Shown: in pieces, positions 52,871 to 64,000 of the stretch
How positions within the stretch are numbered: position 1 is the first letter of the stretch
How the letters are laid out: each line of letters starts with the position of its first letter
NCBI GenBank assembly: GCA_964247055.1
Contig: OZ176054.1
Coordinates: 4,898,001-4,962,000, forward strand
Source of the DNA: Paragordius varius
Taxonomy: Eukaryota; Nematomorpha
DNA length: 64,000 nucleotides
Reading direction: 5' to 3'
Translations under genes and position numbers: made by a program
The notes under the pieces: generated by a model
The model's input: only the letters and a program-made list of their open reading frames with translations
Databases searched by the model: none
Told to the model about the DNA's origin: nothing

Positions 52871-53082
52871 TCTTGGTGAAAGTATTATAGTTGATGAAAG
52901 ACATATTGACAAGGCATTTAACGATTTTTTATGATTTTATGTTTATTATTGTTTTTTTAATAAATAGTTTTAAATATTTGACAAGTTTTATAACAATTAT
53001 CATCAACTACATAATTTTTCCTGTAAGACATAAACAGGTATTTATTGTATTAAATTATTGGAAAATGTATTCAAGATAATGG

Positions 53083-53597
53083 AAAATAAAATGATCCACA
53101 TATGTAGATTATTTCGAAACATTATTTAATATCTATGATCTCATAAAATTTTTATAACGGTGCATTCATACTAATATATTGTTTACTTGGGGGAAAAATA
53201 GATAAAAAATTATTTTTGTGGACTGTTTTTTGAAAAAAATGGCATTTTATGGGGGGAGCGGGCAAAAAGAGGGCCTAAATTAAAAAAGCGAGATGACTAT
53301 GTTCGGCGCAATCGAAAATAAGTAAACAAAAATCATATTTTAAATTGAATGATCCAACACATTCTCCGGAAAATTGTCTTAAAGCGATTTTTGTGGACTT
53401 CTGTTTTCAAAAAAAACCGTTTTTCACACGGGGTGGGCCCGAATCGAAGACCTAATTCAAAAAAAGGGCGAAGCAATTGTCGGGGCATTCATTAATGATT
53501 ATATTTTTTCGATATTTGGATTTGAATGAATCTACCGGTTTTCCGGAAGCAGATCACAAAGCCAGCATTTTCCATATTTTTATAAATATATAGATGT
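53083..53597. repeat. Dispersed repeat R2, copy 2
   Basis: Homologous to 12325-12855 over its whole length. It sits exactly at the point where copy B jumps from the counterpart of 17.7 kb to the counterpart of 25.0 kb. Confidence 0.7.
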
Positions 53598-53709
53598 AAC
53601 ATTTAATTTATCTTCATATATAACAAAAGTTCTTGTTTGTTCTCAATATAATATTCGAAATGTCCCTGTCACTTACTATTTCTATTATTGTCAACCATTT
53701 TAGCGATAC

Positions 53710-53777
53710 TGTGGACGACAAAGTAAAGGTAATGGTAAATTTATTATATGTTGTATGAATGGTGGTTTATATAATAA

Positions 53778-53817
<40 letters not shown>

Positions 53818-54009
53818 GATAATTAGGTCCAATGTATTCACATATATCAAGGTGAAATAATAATATTCACAAGTGGTGGTGAGGTTATAATAATGTAAAA
53901 ATAGCACACAGATAAGTTAATAGGTTAATATAATAATATATAACGAATGTTGTTTGTGCGGGTAATCTAATCGTGTAATAGATTTATTCTGTCATTTACC
54001 AGTCTAACA
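53710..54009 (-). repeat. LTR (3' LTR of the Gypsy-type fossil)
   Basis: About 300 bp, homologous to 57395-57737. It contains a (TA)n tract and ends CCAGTCTAACA. Confidence 0.85.
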
Positions 54010-57000
54010 TCACTACCCCCTCCTAATGAAAGCGGGCAGGTTTCTGACGACTTCTTGTCGGGTACCGTCGTTCCTGTGTTTTAGCGGGGGAGTAGGTTGT
54101 CGCAGATTCCTGGGTATTATCATTATTTGGACTTTCGGCTGTCGGAGTAATTGGCTCGATTTCGTCCCTTGAATTGATCGTGTTTGGTTGCGTTTCGGCC
54201 CTTGTTCCATCATTCGTGGCAGTGGTTACATCCTTCTCACTTGTGTTGCTTGTAGTGGTAGGTTGTGGTTGTGGCTGGTGTACTATTTGGTCAGCGTGTT
54301 TCCTCACAACTTTGTCTCAATCCTTGTCCCACACCTTGTATGAAAGCAGCCCTGTACGGTCCGTAATCTCTCCGGCGCGCCACCCTGGACTTAACTCATT
54401 TTTAATCATTATCTGATCATTAATGGCAAACTGCCGTCGGGGGGCCGGTGCATTTAGCAATTTCGCCCTACTATTTAACCAGGTTAAGGGGGTATGGGGA
54501 GTACGCTTGAACATTAACTGGGCCGGGGTTTCTTTCGTTGTTGAGTGTATAGAATTACTATACGCCCATAGGCTAGTGTTAAACGCTTCGTGGGTGGATA
54601 TCGCATTATTTTTTTATTCTTTTGTATTTATTTTTTATTGTACCTACTAACCTTTCTACCATCATTACTCTTAGGATGGTAGGGGTTAACCTTAATATGT
54701 TTCACCCCTAACGTACTTAAGGTTGACGTAAAGTACTCTTTACTAAAATACGAAGCGTTATCGCTAACGATCTCTCTTGCAAAGCCAAACCTTGCAAACG
54801 TTTTTTCTACTTTGTGGATTATATTCGCTGCGGTTACTTTTTTCAAAATAAATCCTTCTGCCCATTTCGAGGCACTACCAATTATCAACAACCAATAAAA
54901 CCCGTCTACCGGTCCGGCTATATCAATATGCAAACGCTCCCACACTGCAACATTATGATCCCACTGATACGTGGAATTCTGAGTAACATTCGGCCTACTA
55001 CGCTGGCACGATTCGCATTGACTACTGGCTTTTACCAGGTCATTTTCTAATTCTGGCCAATAACACGTAAATCTGGCCATTGCTTTCATGGTCTCTACGT
55101 TGTTATGACCGCTGTGTAGGTAACTCACCACCTCTTTTTGGAGGGCCTTCGGAATTACAATCCGATCATTTAAACTTAATAAGCCATATTGATATGCCAA
55201 CTCGTCTTTACGGTTTACAAACTTTACTGATTCTGGAGAACTCCAGTCATGGTTGTTTAACGCTTTAATTACTTTTTGTAATAATGGATCTATTGCGGTT
55301 TCTTTTCGAATTTCATTTCTGCTTAACCGCACGTTATGACAATTCAAAAATCTCAAATATCTGGTAACCGCATAATCTTCATCATAGGCAACGATCTCGT
55401 CAATCGGCCATCTCGATAAATAATCAGCTCTATTTTGAGCCCCTTTTTGATGACTTATTTCAAAGTCGTATTCATTTATCATATTAATCCACCTTAGTAT
55501 TTTAGCATTATGTATCTCTTTTAAATTTCGATCTCTATTTATTAACTTTACTAAGGGTAAATGGTCAGTTAATATTGTAAATTTTCTACCATATATGAAG
55601 CTATGAAACTTTCGTAACGCAAATAATATTGCTTTTAATTCCTTCTCTATAGTGGAATAATTCCTTTCAGCGTTGATACACTTTTGTGAGGCATACGCTA
55701 TCGGTATCCTTTCACTATTAACTTCATGACTTAAAATACATCCGAATCCTAAATCTGCATCAGTTTCTATTATCAATTTCCTATTCGGATTATATGGTGT
55801 TAAAAACACTTTTTCGCTTAACAAATTCTTAGCTGCTAACCAGCTTTTCTCATGTTTCTCGGTCCAACACCAACTCGTATTTTTACTAGTAAATTCATGT
55901 AAGGGACCGACTATCATTTGTAATTTTGGTATAAAGCGTTCATGAAACGTCAAAAAACCTAAAAAATTACGTAATGACTGTTTATCTACCGGCCTCTTTA
56001 GTTTCTTAATTGTTTTGCTTTCACATGGGCTTATACCCTTTTCGATATTACAAACCCTAAATAGTTTACTGATTCTGCGCCTATCATTATTTTATCTTGT
56101 CTTAATTTAAATCCGGCCTTATCAAGACGACTTAATACGTTGTTTAAATTGTTAATGTGCTCATTTTCCGTCCTACCAGTCACTAGGACGTCATCTAAAT
56201 AAACGCAAGTTCCCGGAGTTTCAGCCACACTTGTTCCATCACTTGGAAGATGATAGGTGCCGGGCCAGTCCAAACGGCATGCGTTTGTATCTAAAAAAAC
56301 CTTTATGTGTTGATATTATTAACAATTCCTGACACTCCTCTGCCATTGGCATTTGGAGGTAAGCATCTTTTAAATCAATTTTTGGGAATGTGATACCTTC
56401 ACCTATTTTCGACACCAACTCATCAAACGTATGGGAGTCATTTTGCAACCATTTATTAATCGTTACCCGAAAATCACTACATATTCTTAATTCGCCATTC
56501 GGTTTAAGTACATTAACCGTAGGCGTGGCCCATGTCCCAGGGTTAATGTTAGGATCAACCGGTTCTAAGATGCCTAACTTTTCTAGCATCAGCTCTTTCT
56601 CCACCTTTCTTAATGGAAAAGGCACCCTGCGACATGGCCATACTTTCCGTATCGCATTCGCTGCAATGCGAATTTTTACAGGGTCCTTATAACACCCTAA
56701 CTTATTTTCGAATAAGTTTCAAATCTCATTCAATTTAAGATAATTAACTTTAACCTGTGGCATCTCAATCTGTAATTTCGCCATCCAGTCCAGTCCACAG
56801 ATCAGCGGAGCCATCCCCATCGTTTTGCTTAGAACAGATATGTCCCCGACCATTTGTTTACCATTTACCTGGACCTTAACACTTGCTGGTCCCCATCATT
56901 GGCACTGTGGTATTATGGTACGATTTTACTGGGGGTGTCGGACTCAGCTTGGGTTTACCGATTTGCTCCCACGGTGCTATGTTTATTACGCTAATATCCG

Positions 57001-57394
57001 AACGGGTATCGTAGATAAAGCCTTTTAACCCGTTTCTTACTAGTGTTATCAGTAAGGGAGTTAGCGCATTACGACCTACGTTGACTTCCTTCAATAATTG
57101 ACTATCGAAGTTGGGTCTTTGTCTTTTGGCCACACACATCCTAGCAAAATGGTTCAGCTTTCCGCATTTGTTGCAGGATCGTCTCCAGGCTGGACACTTG
57201 TTGGGTGGGTGTGTGAAACCGCAATGTTTGCATGTAATAGATGATTTTATTATTGTTTGTCGGTAGGGTTTATTATGTTGTAACCGATTGATATTATTGC
57301 TGTTGCTAAGTCGTCAATTGCTATTATTATTGATTTTTGAGCTGTGATATTCATTGGTTCGTCTGCCATACTCGTTTTGGTCACTACTGATAAC

Positions 57395-57466
57395 TGGGGA
57401 CGACAAAGTAAAGGTAATGGTAAATTTATTATATGTTGTATGAATGTTGGTTAATATAATGATCTA

Positions 57467-57501
<35 letters not shown>

Positions 57502-57737
57502 AAGATAATTAGGTCTAATGTATTCACATATATCAAGGTGAGATGTTAGCTTATATACAATTATCTCAAGGTATAATAATAATGTTCACAAGTGGTGGTG
57601 AGATAATAATATAAAAATAGTACACAGATAAGTTAATAGGTGAATATAATAATATATAACGAATGTTGTTTGTGCGGTTAATCTAATCGTGTAATAAAAG
57701 ATTCATTCAAAATAGCCTGTCAGTTACCACTCTAACA
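57395..57737 (-). repeat. LTR (5' LTR of the Gypsy-type fossil)
   Basis: About 343 bp. It shares ACGACAAAGTAAAGGTAATG and AATCTAATCGTGTAATA with the other LTR and also contains a (TA)n tract. Confidence 0.85.
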
Positions 57738-60359
57738 ATGTACTAACAAACATAATATAAAAACCACAAGATAGACTCAAGATTTGATCTATTCAAATTG
57801 TGCATTATCCTGGTGTGAGGCACATCGCAGGATATCTCCGTTTTGTTACGTCTACTTTGTTCTGTTGGTTGATTTTTCATATCGCTTGAGCTTTTATTGT
57901 GACGGTTTCACATAAGATAAAATCCCGGCCTTGTCTCCCACATGCCCTCGCCTTCTGATCATAACTTTAAATCATTAGTCGTTCGTTGGGAAGAACTTAG
58001 TACGAGAAAGTAGAGGATTGTGCAATATTTCTTGGCAGATTGGTAAAATGATTCGTTTTTTGATAACCCATAGACACGTGCTATATGCATGTTAATGATA
58101 AACTAGTTTTAATATATTTATATCTGCTTTTAAGCGTGCCTATCGGCCCTCCTACAGCTTATTCTTGGGATGCTAGCCCATAGATTTTGCGTATTTGAGC
58201 TTACTCAAAGGCGATAAGAATTTTTTATCACCGTTTTCAGATGCCTACGTCGTTGAATAGGATTTCACAGTCGCTTTTCGATTTCAAATTTTCTTTCACA
58301 CAAATTGTGTGGACCCATTTACCGAGTTTCGTCTTTCCCAACGCTCGTGCCTACTGATGTTTTTGTTATACATATAATACCTCTGCGGATTGCTATGGAG
58401 TTTTAATGAGTCTCATCTAATAACTCTTACATTTTATTGTCTTCGTTGTTGTGTGGTCTACTATGCACTCACTCTCTTTACAATCAGAGCTTTTAAGTTT
58501 TCAAAACCATAAATCACATGCTTTAATCGATGAACTTTCAATATGTTTACCAGCCAAACGAGAATTTTTAACGGCCTTTCTCCACTGATAAATTGAATAC
58601 TAAAATTATGTGCATGCCCCAAATGTTCTTTTTCAGGCACAAAATGCAATATGTTTACCGAATGATAAAAAAAATACGATAGTTGATGGACTCAGCTTTT
58701 GTTTGCTTGTCGTTTTATAGGTGATCAAAATGGCGTCTGTGTAAAATAAATCGACTGTTTTTGCATCTTTTCTTTTATTAGGCAATGAATTAAATTGATT
58801 TCTTATTTAAACTGGGTGCGTTTATAGCTAATGAATAAAATAATTGATAATATCGCTATTATTTTAAGAGTGTACAGTAGCATATTCTGTTGTTAAATTA
58901 TTTTTAATGATGTACCATCTATATACTAAAATTTTCGATATATTCCGAATTTTTGCAGTATATTTTACTCTTAGTATCTCTAGTTTGTTTTTTATATATT
59001 ATAGAGCGATAAACTCCTACTTGTTGTATTTTACAGGGGCTGGGGCCACGCCCAGCGAATTATTATAAAACGTGCCTCTAAGCCAATTTTAATTTCCTTA
59101 ATGGTAGCAAATCGTAAATGGATATTTACTAATGCTTGGAAAAAATTGCTGAAACAATTAACGGTATATAACAATGCATATATTTAGTATGTTGATATTT
59201 TATCATTACACGCCATGTATAAATTGTTTAATTTAGCCATGCTAAATTATTTTATATTTTATTTTTTTTTCAAATAACAGTCCTACTAATTTCATAAAAT
59301 AATTTTAATTTTATTTATTTTAACTTTGCTGTGAGTTTTTTATAAACACTTAAATTATATTTTAAACATAACATCCCAAAACACTTTGTTAAAGTCGGTA
59401 AGAAAAAATGAAAATGTTAAAAGAGATTATATAACTGCAAATCAAACTTATTATGGAATGCCACATTATTTTTGAATACTCTCTCTACCGGTGTGGTTTA
59501 AAATGGTGTCTATGTTCATTTATTTCGTTTAACTGCGGCCTTCCAAACATTTTTACGGTTTACGAGAAATGGAAATATCAAATTAATCCAAATTTATATT
59601 TTAAGCAAAATAACTAGTAAAATTATATAATTATAATATTTACTTTGAGATAATATGTTTTATTAATTTATTCAGAATTATGTATATTTCTTTTATCACA
59701 ATGTACGCAAAGTTTAAATTTTAAGCCGTTGAAAACTATATTTACCACTTATTACTCTTGAATTGGATTTCATAAAATGATATGAGTTTTAGGGGAAAAT
59801 TTTTAATTCCTTATTATAACCGTAAAGATCAAAATTTAATTTTTTATTGAAAAAGAGAGAGAGAGAAAGTTCTTGTTTTTTAAAAATGTATAAATCCAAA
59901 TTTCCGAATTTTGCCAAGGCATAAACAAAAATTACAAGATATATAATGGTCGTTAATTTAGTTACAATATCATGATTGAGAAATAATAGGATATATGTTA
60001 TATGCCAGCCGGTGTTTTCTAGAAATGCGGCCTGCGAAGCAATTTGTGTTGGACACACCTCTTCAGTAACTAAGATTAAATTAATAATCAGTTAATTTCA
60101 TAGGTTGCCAAATTCACGAAAGAAATTCCAAGCTTCTGAGAATAAAAATTTATATTTATCAAATGTTATCTTTGAGATTGAAATGAAGTGTATACAGATA
60201 AAATAAATTATTTTTTGTCGGAAACTCTATAATTTATTGAAGACTTTCCATTTGATGAGATGCTGTTTTGCGTATGTTTTATTAGTATGAAATTATAAAT
60301 CACACATTTTTAATTATACCCCAAGATATAAAGAATAAAAAACCCATAAATTTAATTAA

Positions 60360-60774
60360 TTAAGCAAATTTAGGTTTTAAACTGATGCAACTCCCATTTT
60401 TGTTATTGTCTTTATCTTCCAATGAATTACCGTAAAAGACCAGAAGATTGTTCAACTTGACGTATTTTTCAAATTGAGGATATGTAACGTGTAATTCATA
60501 CGAATTTTTTTCCATGATTCCTTCCAAAGTCAAATTATAAATTCTTTCAGGAGCCGAAATCTATATAAGTAATAAAATTTATTTATTTATTCTGTTTTTC
60601 AGTGATGTCCTCATTCCGCAGCCGCATGCCCCCCATTCAAATTTGGAAAATTCCCAAATAAATTGTTCGCAAAAATATTACTTTTCGTAATATAAATATA
60701 AAAAAATTATTTCCAAATTCATTTTGGCAACAAACTAGCAAAAATTGATGAAATAAATTATTTTTCCACGCGTA

Positions 60775-60812
<38 letters not shown>

Positions 60813-63800
60813 TGTTATCTATCTAATAAAATCTTAATCAATGCCCGTGGGATTTTGAAAATGCGGCATGGGAAGGCAATTTTGTGCAACCCTATTCCAT
60901 TTACTAGAACATTTCATAATCTCGAAAAGGTGACAAATTATGTTGAAAAAAAGGACTTACATTATGCTTCTCATATTCTATATTGGCTCGATCAACGAAT
61001 ATCAATTGGGCTTGAGTGAATAGCAAGGTAATCTCTATAGTTTTGCAATCCAAAATCTTGAATTCAGCATCGTTTTCGGAGTGATTTGAAACGACTAAAA
61101 CATATAAATGTTAACATATACATAAGAGATGTAATTGTAATAACAAAAAATGTTTTCTTACTGAAAGAACCAATTAGCTGCGAAGAGCCATATTTCACTG
61201 TCACATTATTTGTTATTGTATTTAGGGTTAAGAATGTAATATAACTGTCATTAGTCTAACATTATAAAAATATATATATTTATATATAATAATCGGTCAT
61301 ATAGCACATATATCATTTTTCAGTCAGCAACACTTTTTCGATTCAACGCAAAATTTTTCATCCAAACGGATTCCGTTTGCTTGTAAAAATGTTGCGTTAA
61401 TGTTGCTTTTTACTGAAAATTAGGATATTATAAAAATTTATCACTCCAATTTTTGAATATTCTCTATTATCTATAATTGGAAAAAATGTTTTTTTCGAAG
61501 GTGTGGTTGTTTATAAATTAATATACGTAAACTCCTCATAATTGAAATAAAAAAAATAATCTCAAAAAAATCATATTTTTTCAAATGTTTAAACAAATAT
61601 AGGCATTCATTACTACTTTATTACCATTGTTTTTTTAAAATTGGGGTGTTATGTCAGGAGCTACCTTAATTTGTTACAAAAAGAAGTTTTATTTTGGCAA
61701 AATAATTTGCAAAATATTGAATAAAAAAAGGTTTTAATTTTTAATAGTTACGTAATTTATACGGTTTAAATAGCTTAAAATCTATTAAAACAAACACATG
61801 AATCCAAAATCAATTGTCAAATGAAAATGTATTTTAAGTTAATAATATATATTTTAACCATAATTTTTTTATAGTATTAATTAATAAATCCAGAAAAATT
61901 ATGACAAAAAGTTGATGAGGTTTTTTTTCCTTTTAAATTGAACCGGAACAAAAAACGGTACCGGTTCCAATCCCTGGTTAAAATGAATACAATACTTGTT
62001 TCTTAATGTTGTTGTAATTGAATCTATTATTGATTTCCACATGGTAGGTGGTATTACATGATGGCCAAAACAAAAAAATTTGAGAGACATCTGAATCGTT
62101 AGGTCTACTTGTGAAGCGCATTCTCTGCAGTTGCTTGTTAAAATTTATCCTACTGCAAACATCTTAATATTAAAATATAAAGGCACCATACCTTTGACAT
62201 CATCTTCGAAATATAACATATTAAAATTATGCCTGCTACTACATTTATTTGGCTGTTCACTAAGAGCGTATATATCCTCCCCTACATTTGGGGAATATTT
62301 TCGGGCTAAATCTGTTAAAGCGATGCTAGAAACGCTTTCGTGTTCAGTAATGTTAAATTTGTCTACTGATACTTTAGTTTTATTTGAGTAGTTAAATGAA
62401 TTGTCTTTATTCAAACGTATAATTATTGTGAATGCGCGTATTCCCAAATCATACACCACATACAAAATACCATTCAAATCAGATTTCCTTATTTCAATTT
62501 CTTTGATCTAACAAAATAGAAATTCAATATTTATAGCTTTTATTGTTACTGTATACGGCGCTTAAACTTATGATATATATATAAATATATGTTAATCTTA
62601 CATTTGTCCATGTCTTTGTATGATTTTGTGTTACATATTTCACTTGAATATTAGTATCTGGAATCATTTGCCAAGAAATATTTACACCTTGACACTGGTT
62701 ATTTTCAGTTATTTCTTTCATCTTAAGCATATTATTTTGATAGGCATGGAAGGTTCCTTTAGATATACAAATTTAAATTAAATTCCCCCTTTAACCCTTT
62801 GATTCCACTCTTTAACTTTTAACATTTTAAATTCCCCCTTTTTAACACTTCTAATACACCTGTCAACAAATTCTGATAAAATATTATTTTTACATTAGTT
62901 TACCATTTTATGTGTTTTTCTAGATTACAAATACTAAATTAACTTTTTTAAATATAGCGTATCATGATGTATGCACTTTTACAATTTTTAATATACCATT
63001 TACATTTTGAATTCACCCTAAAAATAAATTATATGTTTTGGGGCTTATACTCATTATTAATATAATATATCTTTATGGCATAGATTATTATTTTAATAAT
63101 ATTCTAATTTTGAACAAAATATCATTTTCTAAAAATAAAAAAATATAGGTAATTTTTAATCCTGAAAAACATAATTCATTTTAGGGGGAATTCGAATCGT
63201 TCGAGGGTGATTTTGATTTGTTCGAGGGTGAATTTGAATTGTTCAATGGTCAATTTGGATGTAAATAATATATGGCCCGCTACTATATATATCATATTAG
63301 TTTGTGTTAAAAGCTCTTACAATGACCCAAAAAATAATTGAAAGAAAAATTAATTATCGGTTAATTATTTATTTATACTATAAAATAAAAATAATAATTT
63401 GTGAATTGCGAAAAAAGTGAACGTTCCAGCAAAAAAGGGTGAGCGAATATTAAGCTATTATTTGGTACTGTAAATTCCAGGCATTTAAAATACCTATTTT
63501 ACATAATTAAACTATTTAGAATGGAAGAGATTAAAGTTAATAAATCATGCCTATATTTTTCTTCAAATAAAATCAAAAGACAAATACATTTCTTTATTTT
63601 TAGTAGGGTGTATTTAAATGTTTCAAGGTGAATGCAAAATTGGATTGTTTAATGTGAATTTTAAGGGATTAAATTCAAAATTTTAAAATAAGCGTTTAAA
63701 ATTCGAACGTTAAAAAATTTGTTCCGAATCGATATAAATTTAGCTAATCAACAATTTTATAAGTAATACCTAATCTATTTTTTTTCGAAAAAATTCCAGC

Positions 63801-64000
63801 TTGTTCGATCCCCACATCATACACTGTGTTCATTTGTAAATCAATAAAGGCTACGTTTCCTTGCCACTACATGTCAATATAATTAATCATATTATAACAT
63901 AAATTATCAGTAATTGCATTTAGCTAAATAATTTTTTTGTGAAAGCAAATTACTTGATTCCAAATAAATGAATATAAAAAGAAAAACAATATTTTTAAAA
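60360..64000 (-). CDS. Secreted or surface protein of unknown family, copy B (3' part, cut by right edge)
   Basis: Paralogue of the gene at 30786-40464. Its last four exons, 62154-62507, 61162-61255, 60961-61094 and 60360-60560, match copy A exon for exon. Lengths are the same except for one codon less in the first, and phases are the same. They end ISLKPKFA-stop. Upstream pieces at about 62.61-62.75 and 63.78-63.93 kb are also present. The reading frames stay open, unlike the kelch duplicate. Amino-acid changes cluster in some loops (for example NEHKPNKCSVWDSF against SEQPNKCSSRHNF). The signal-peptide exon would lie beyond the window. It is probably a live second copy. Confidence 0.6.
60778..60805. 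repeat. (TA)n microsatellite, shared by both copies
   Basis: The counterpart in copy A is 31199-31222. Other (TA)n tracts occur at 3429-3453, 20941-20982, 48680-48711, 53780-53813 and 57471-57498. Confidence 0.9.

Larger units (their letters stand above)
53710..57737 (-). mobile_element. Gypsy-type LTR retrotransposon, broken fossil
   Basis: Element of about 4.0 kb on the minus strand, between two similar LTRs that end TG…CA. The parts recognised in order are a zinc-knuckle and protease-like region, reverse transcriptase, RNase H, and an integrase with an HHCC-like zinc region and catalytic core, which is the Ty3/Gypsy order. It is broken, with roughly a handful of breaks. It is present only in copy B, so it is younger than the duplication. 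The LTRs differ by several substitutions and small length changes, so it is not a very recent arrival. A clear target duplication was not found. Confidence 0.9.

Noticed and set aside
53710-53720. Target-site duplication for the Gypsy-type fossil
   Set aside because: Flanking bases on the two sides do not match convincingly.
54023-54514. Open frames on both strands at the left end of the Gypsy-type fossil
   Set aside because: They belong to the 3' part of the fossil or are shadows of it; no independent gene.
58461-58649. Minus-strand frame reading FISGERPLKILVWLVNILKV
   Set aside because: Copy A differs by two bases inside the stretch and loses the frame; no homology recognised.
1-64000. 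tRNA, rRNA, snRNA or CRISPR features
   Set aside because: No cloverleaf, conserved RNA core or spaced direct-repeat array was recognised; a covariance-model search would be needed to exclude divergent small RNAs.

Overview
This window comes from an AT-rich, intron-containing, transposon-loaded animal (metazoan) nuclear genome. The evidence is spliced minus-strand genes of clear metazoan type (cytosolic cysteinyl-tRNA synthetase, a kelch-repeat protein), many hAT transposons, RTE-like LINE tails, a Gypsy-type LTR fossil and (TA)n microsatellites. The species cannot be named from sequence alone. The striking clue is a set of spliceosomal introns only 21-26 bp long. Introns of that size are known in animals mainly from dicyemid mesozoans, so a dicyemid-like or otherwise intron-reduced lineage is a reasonable guess, but only an inference.

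Layout: (1) 154-6951, minus strand, is the 5' part of CARS1-type cysteinyl-tRNA synthetase. It has twelve exons that join in phase to 470 codons and runs off the left edge. Its first five introns are 21-26 bp. Its sixth is about 2.9 kb and holds a fold-back palindrome and a LINE remnant. (2) About 7.1-42.4 kb is copy A of a roughly 35 kb tandem duplication. It contains AT-rich dispersed repeat sequence, an intact BACK-kelch gene (9921-15707), a field of nested transposons (15.9-25.0 kb), a hAT element (26.4-29.4 kb) and a secreted-protein gene of unknown family (30786-40464). (3) About 42.4 kb to the right edge is copy B in the same order and orientation. It has a degraded kelch pseudogene (about 45.1-51.7 kb) and a second copy of the secreted-protein gene (from 60360, cut by the right edge).

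The two copies differ mainly by mobile-element insertions. Because each copy serves as an empty-site reference for the other, several insertions can be delimited to the base with 8-bp target duplications: hAT 26442-29380 in A, and hAT 46230-48332 and a 512-bp hAT MITE in B. Related MITE and fold-back families are also present. One Gypsy-type fossil (53710-57737) is in B only. These insertions therefore postdate the duplication, unless the two copies are haplotypes joined during assembly.

The host genes show no operon-like linkage. CARS is a housekeeping translation enzyme, the kelch protein is a probable six-bladed beta-propeller adaptor, and the third gene encodes a signal-peptide-bearing, beta-rich, N-glycosylatable protein. 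No tRNA, rRNA or CRISPR feature was recognised.
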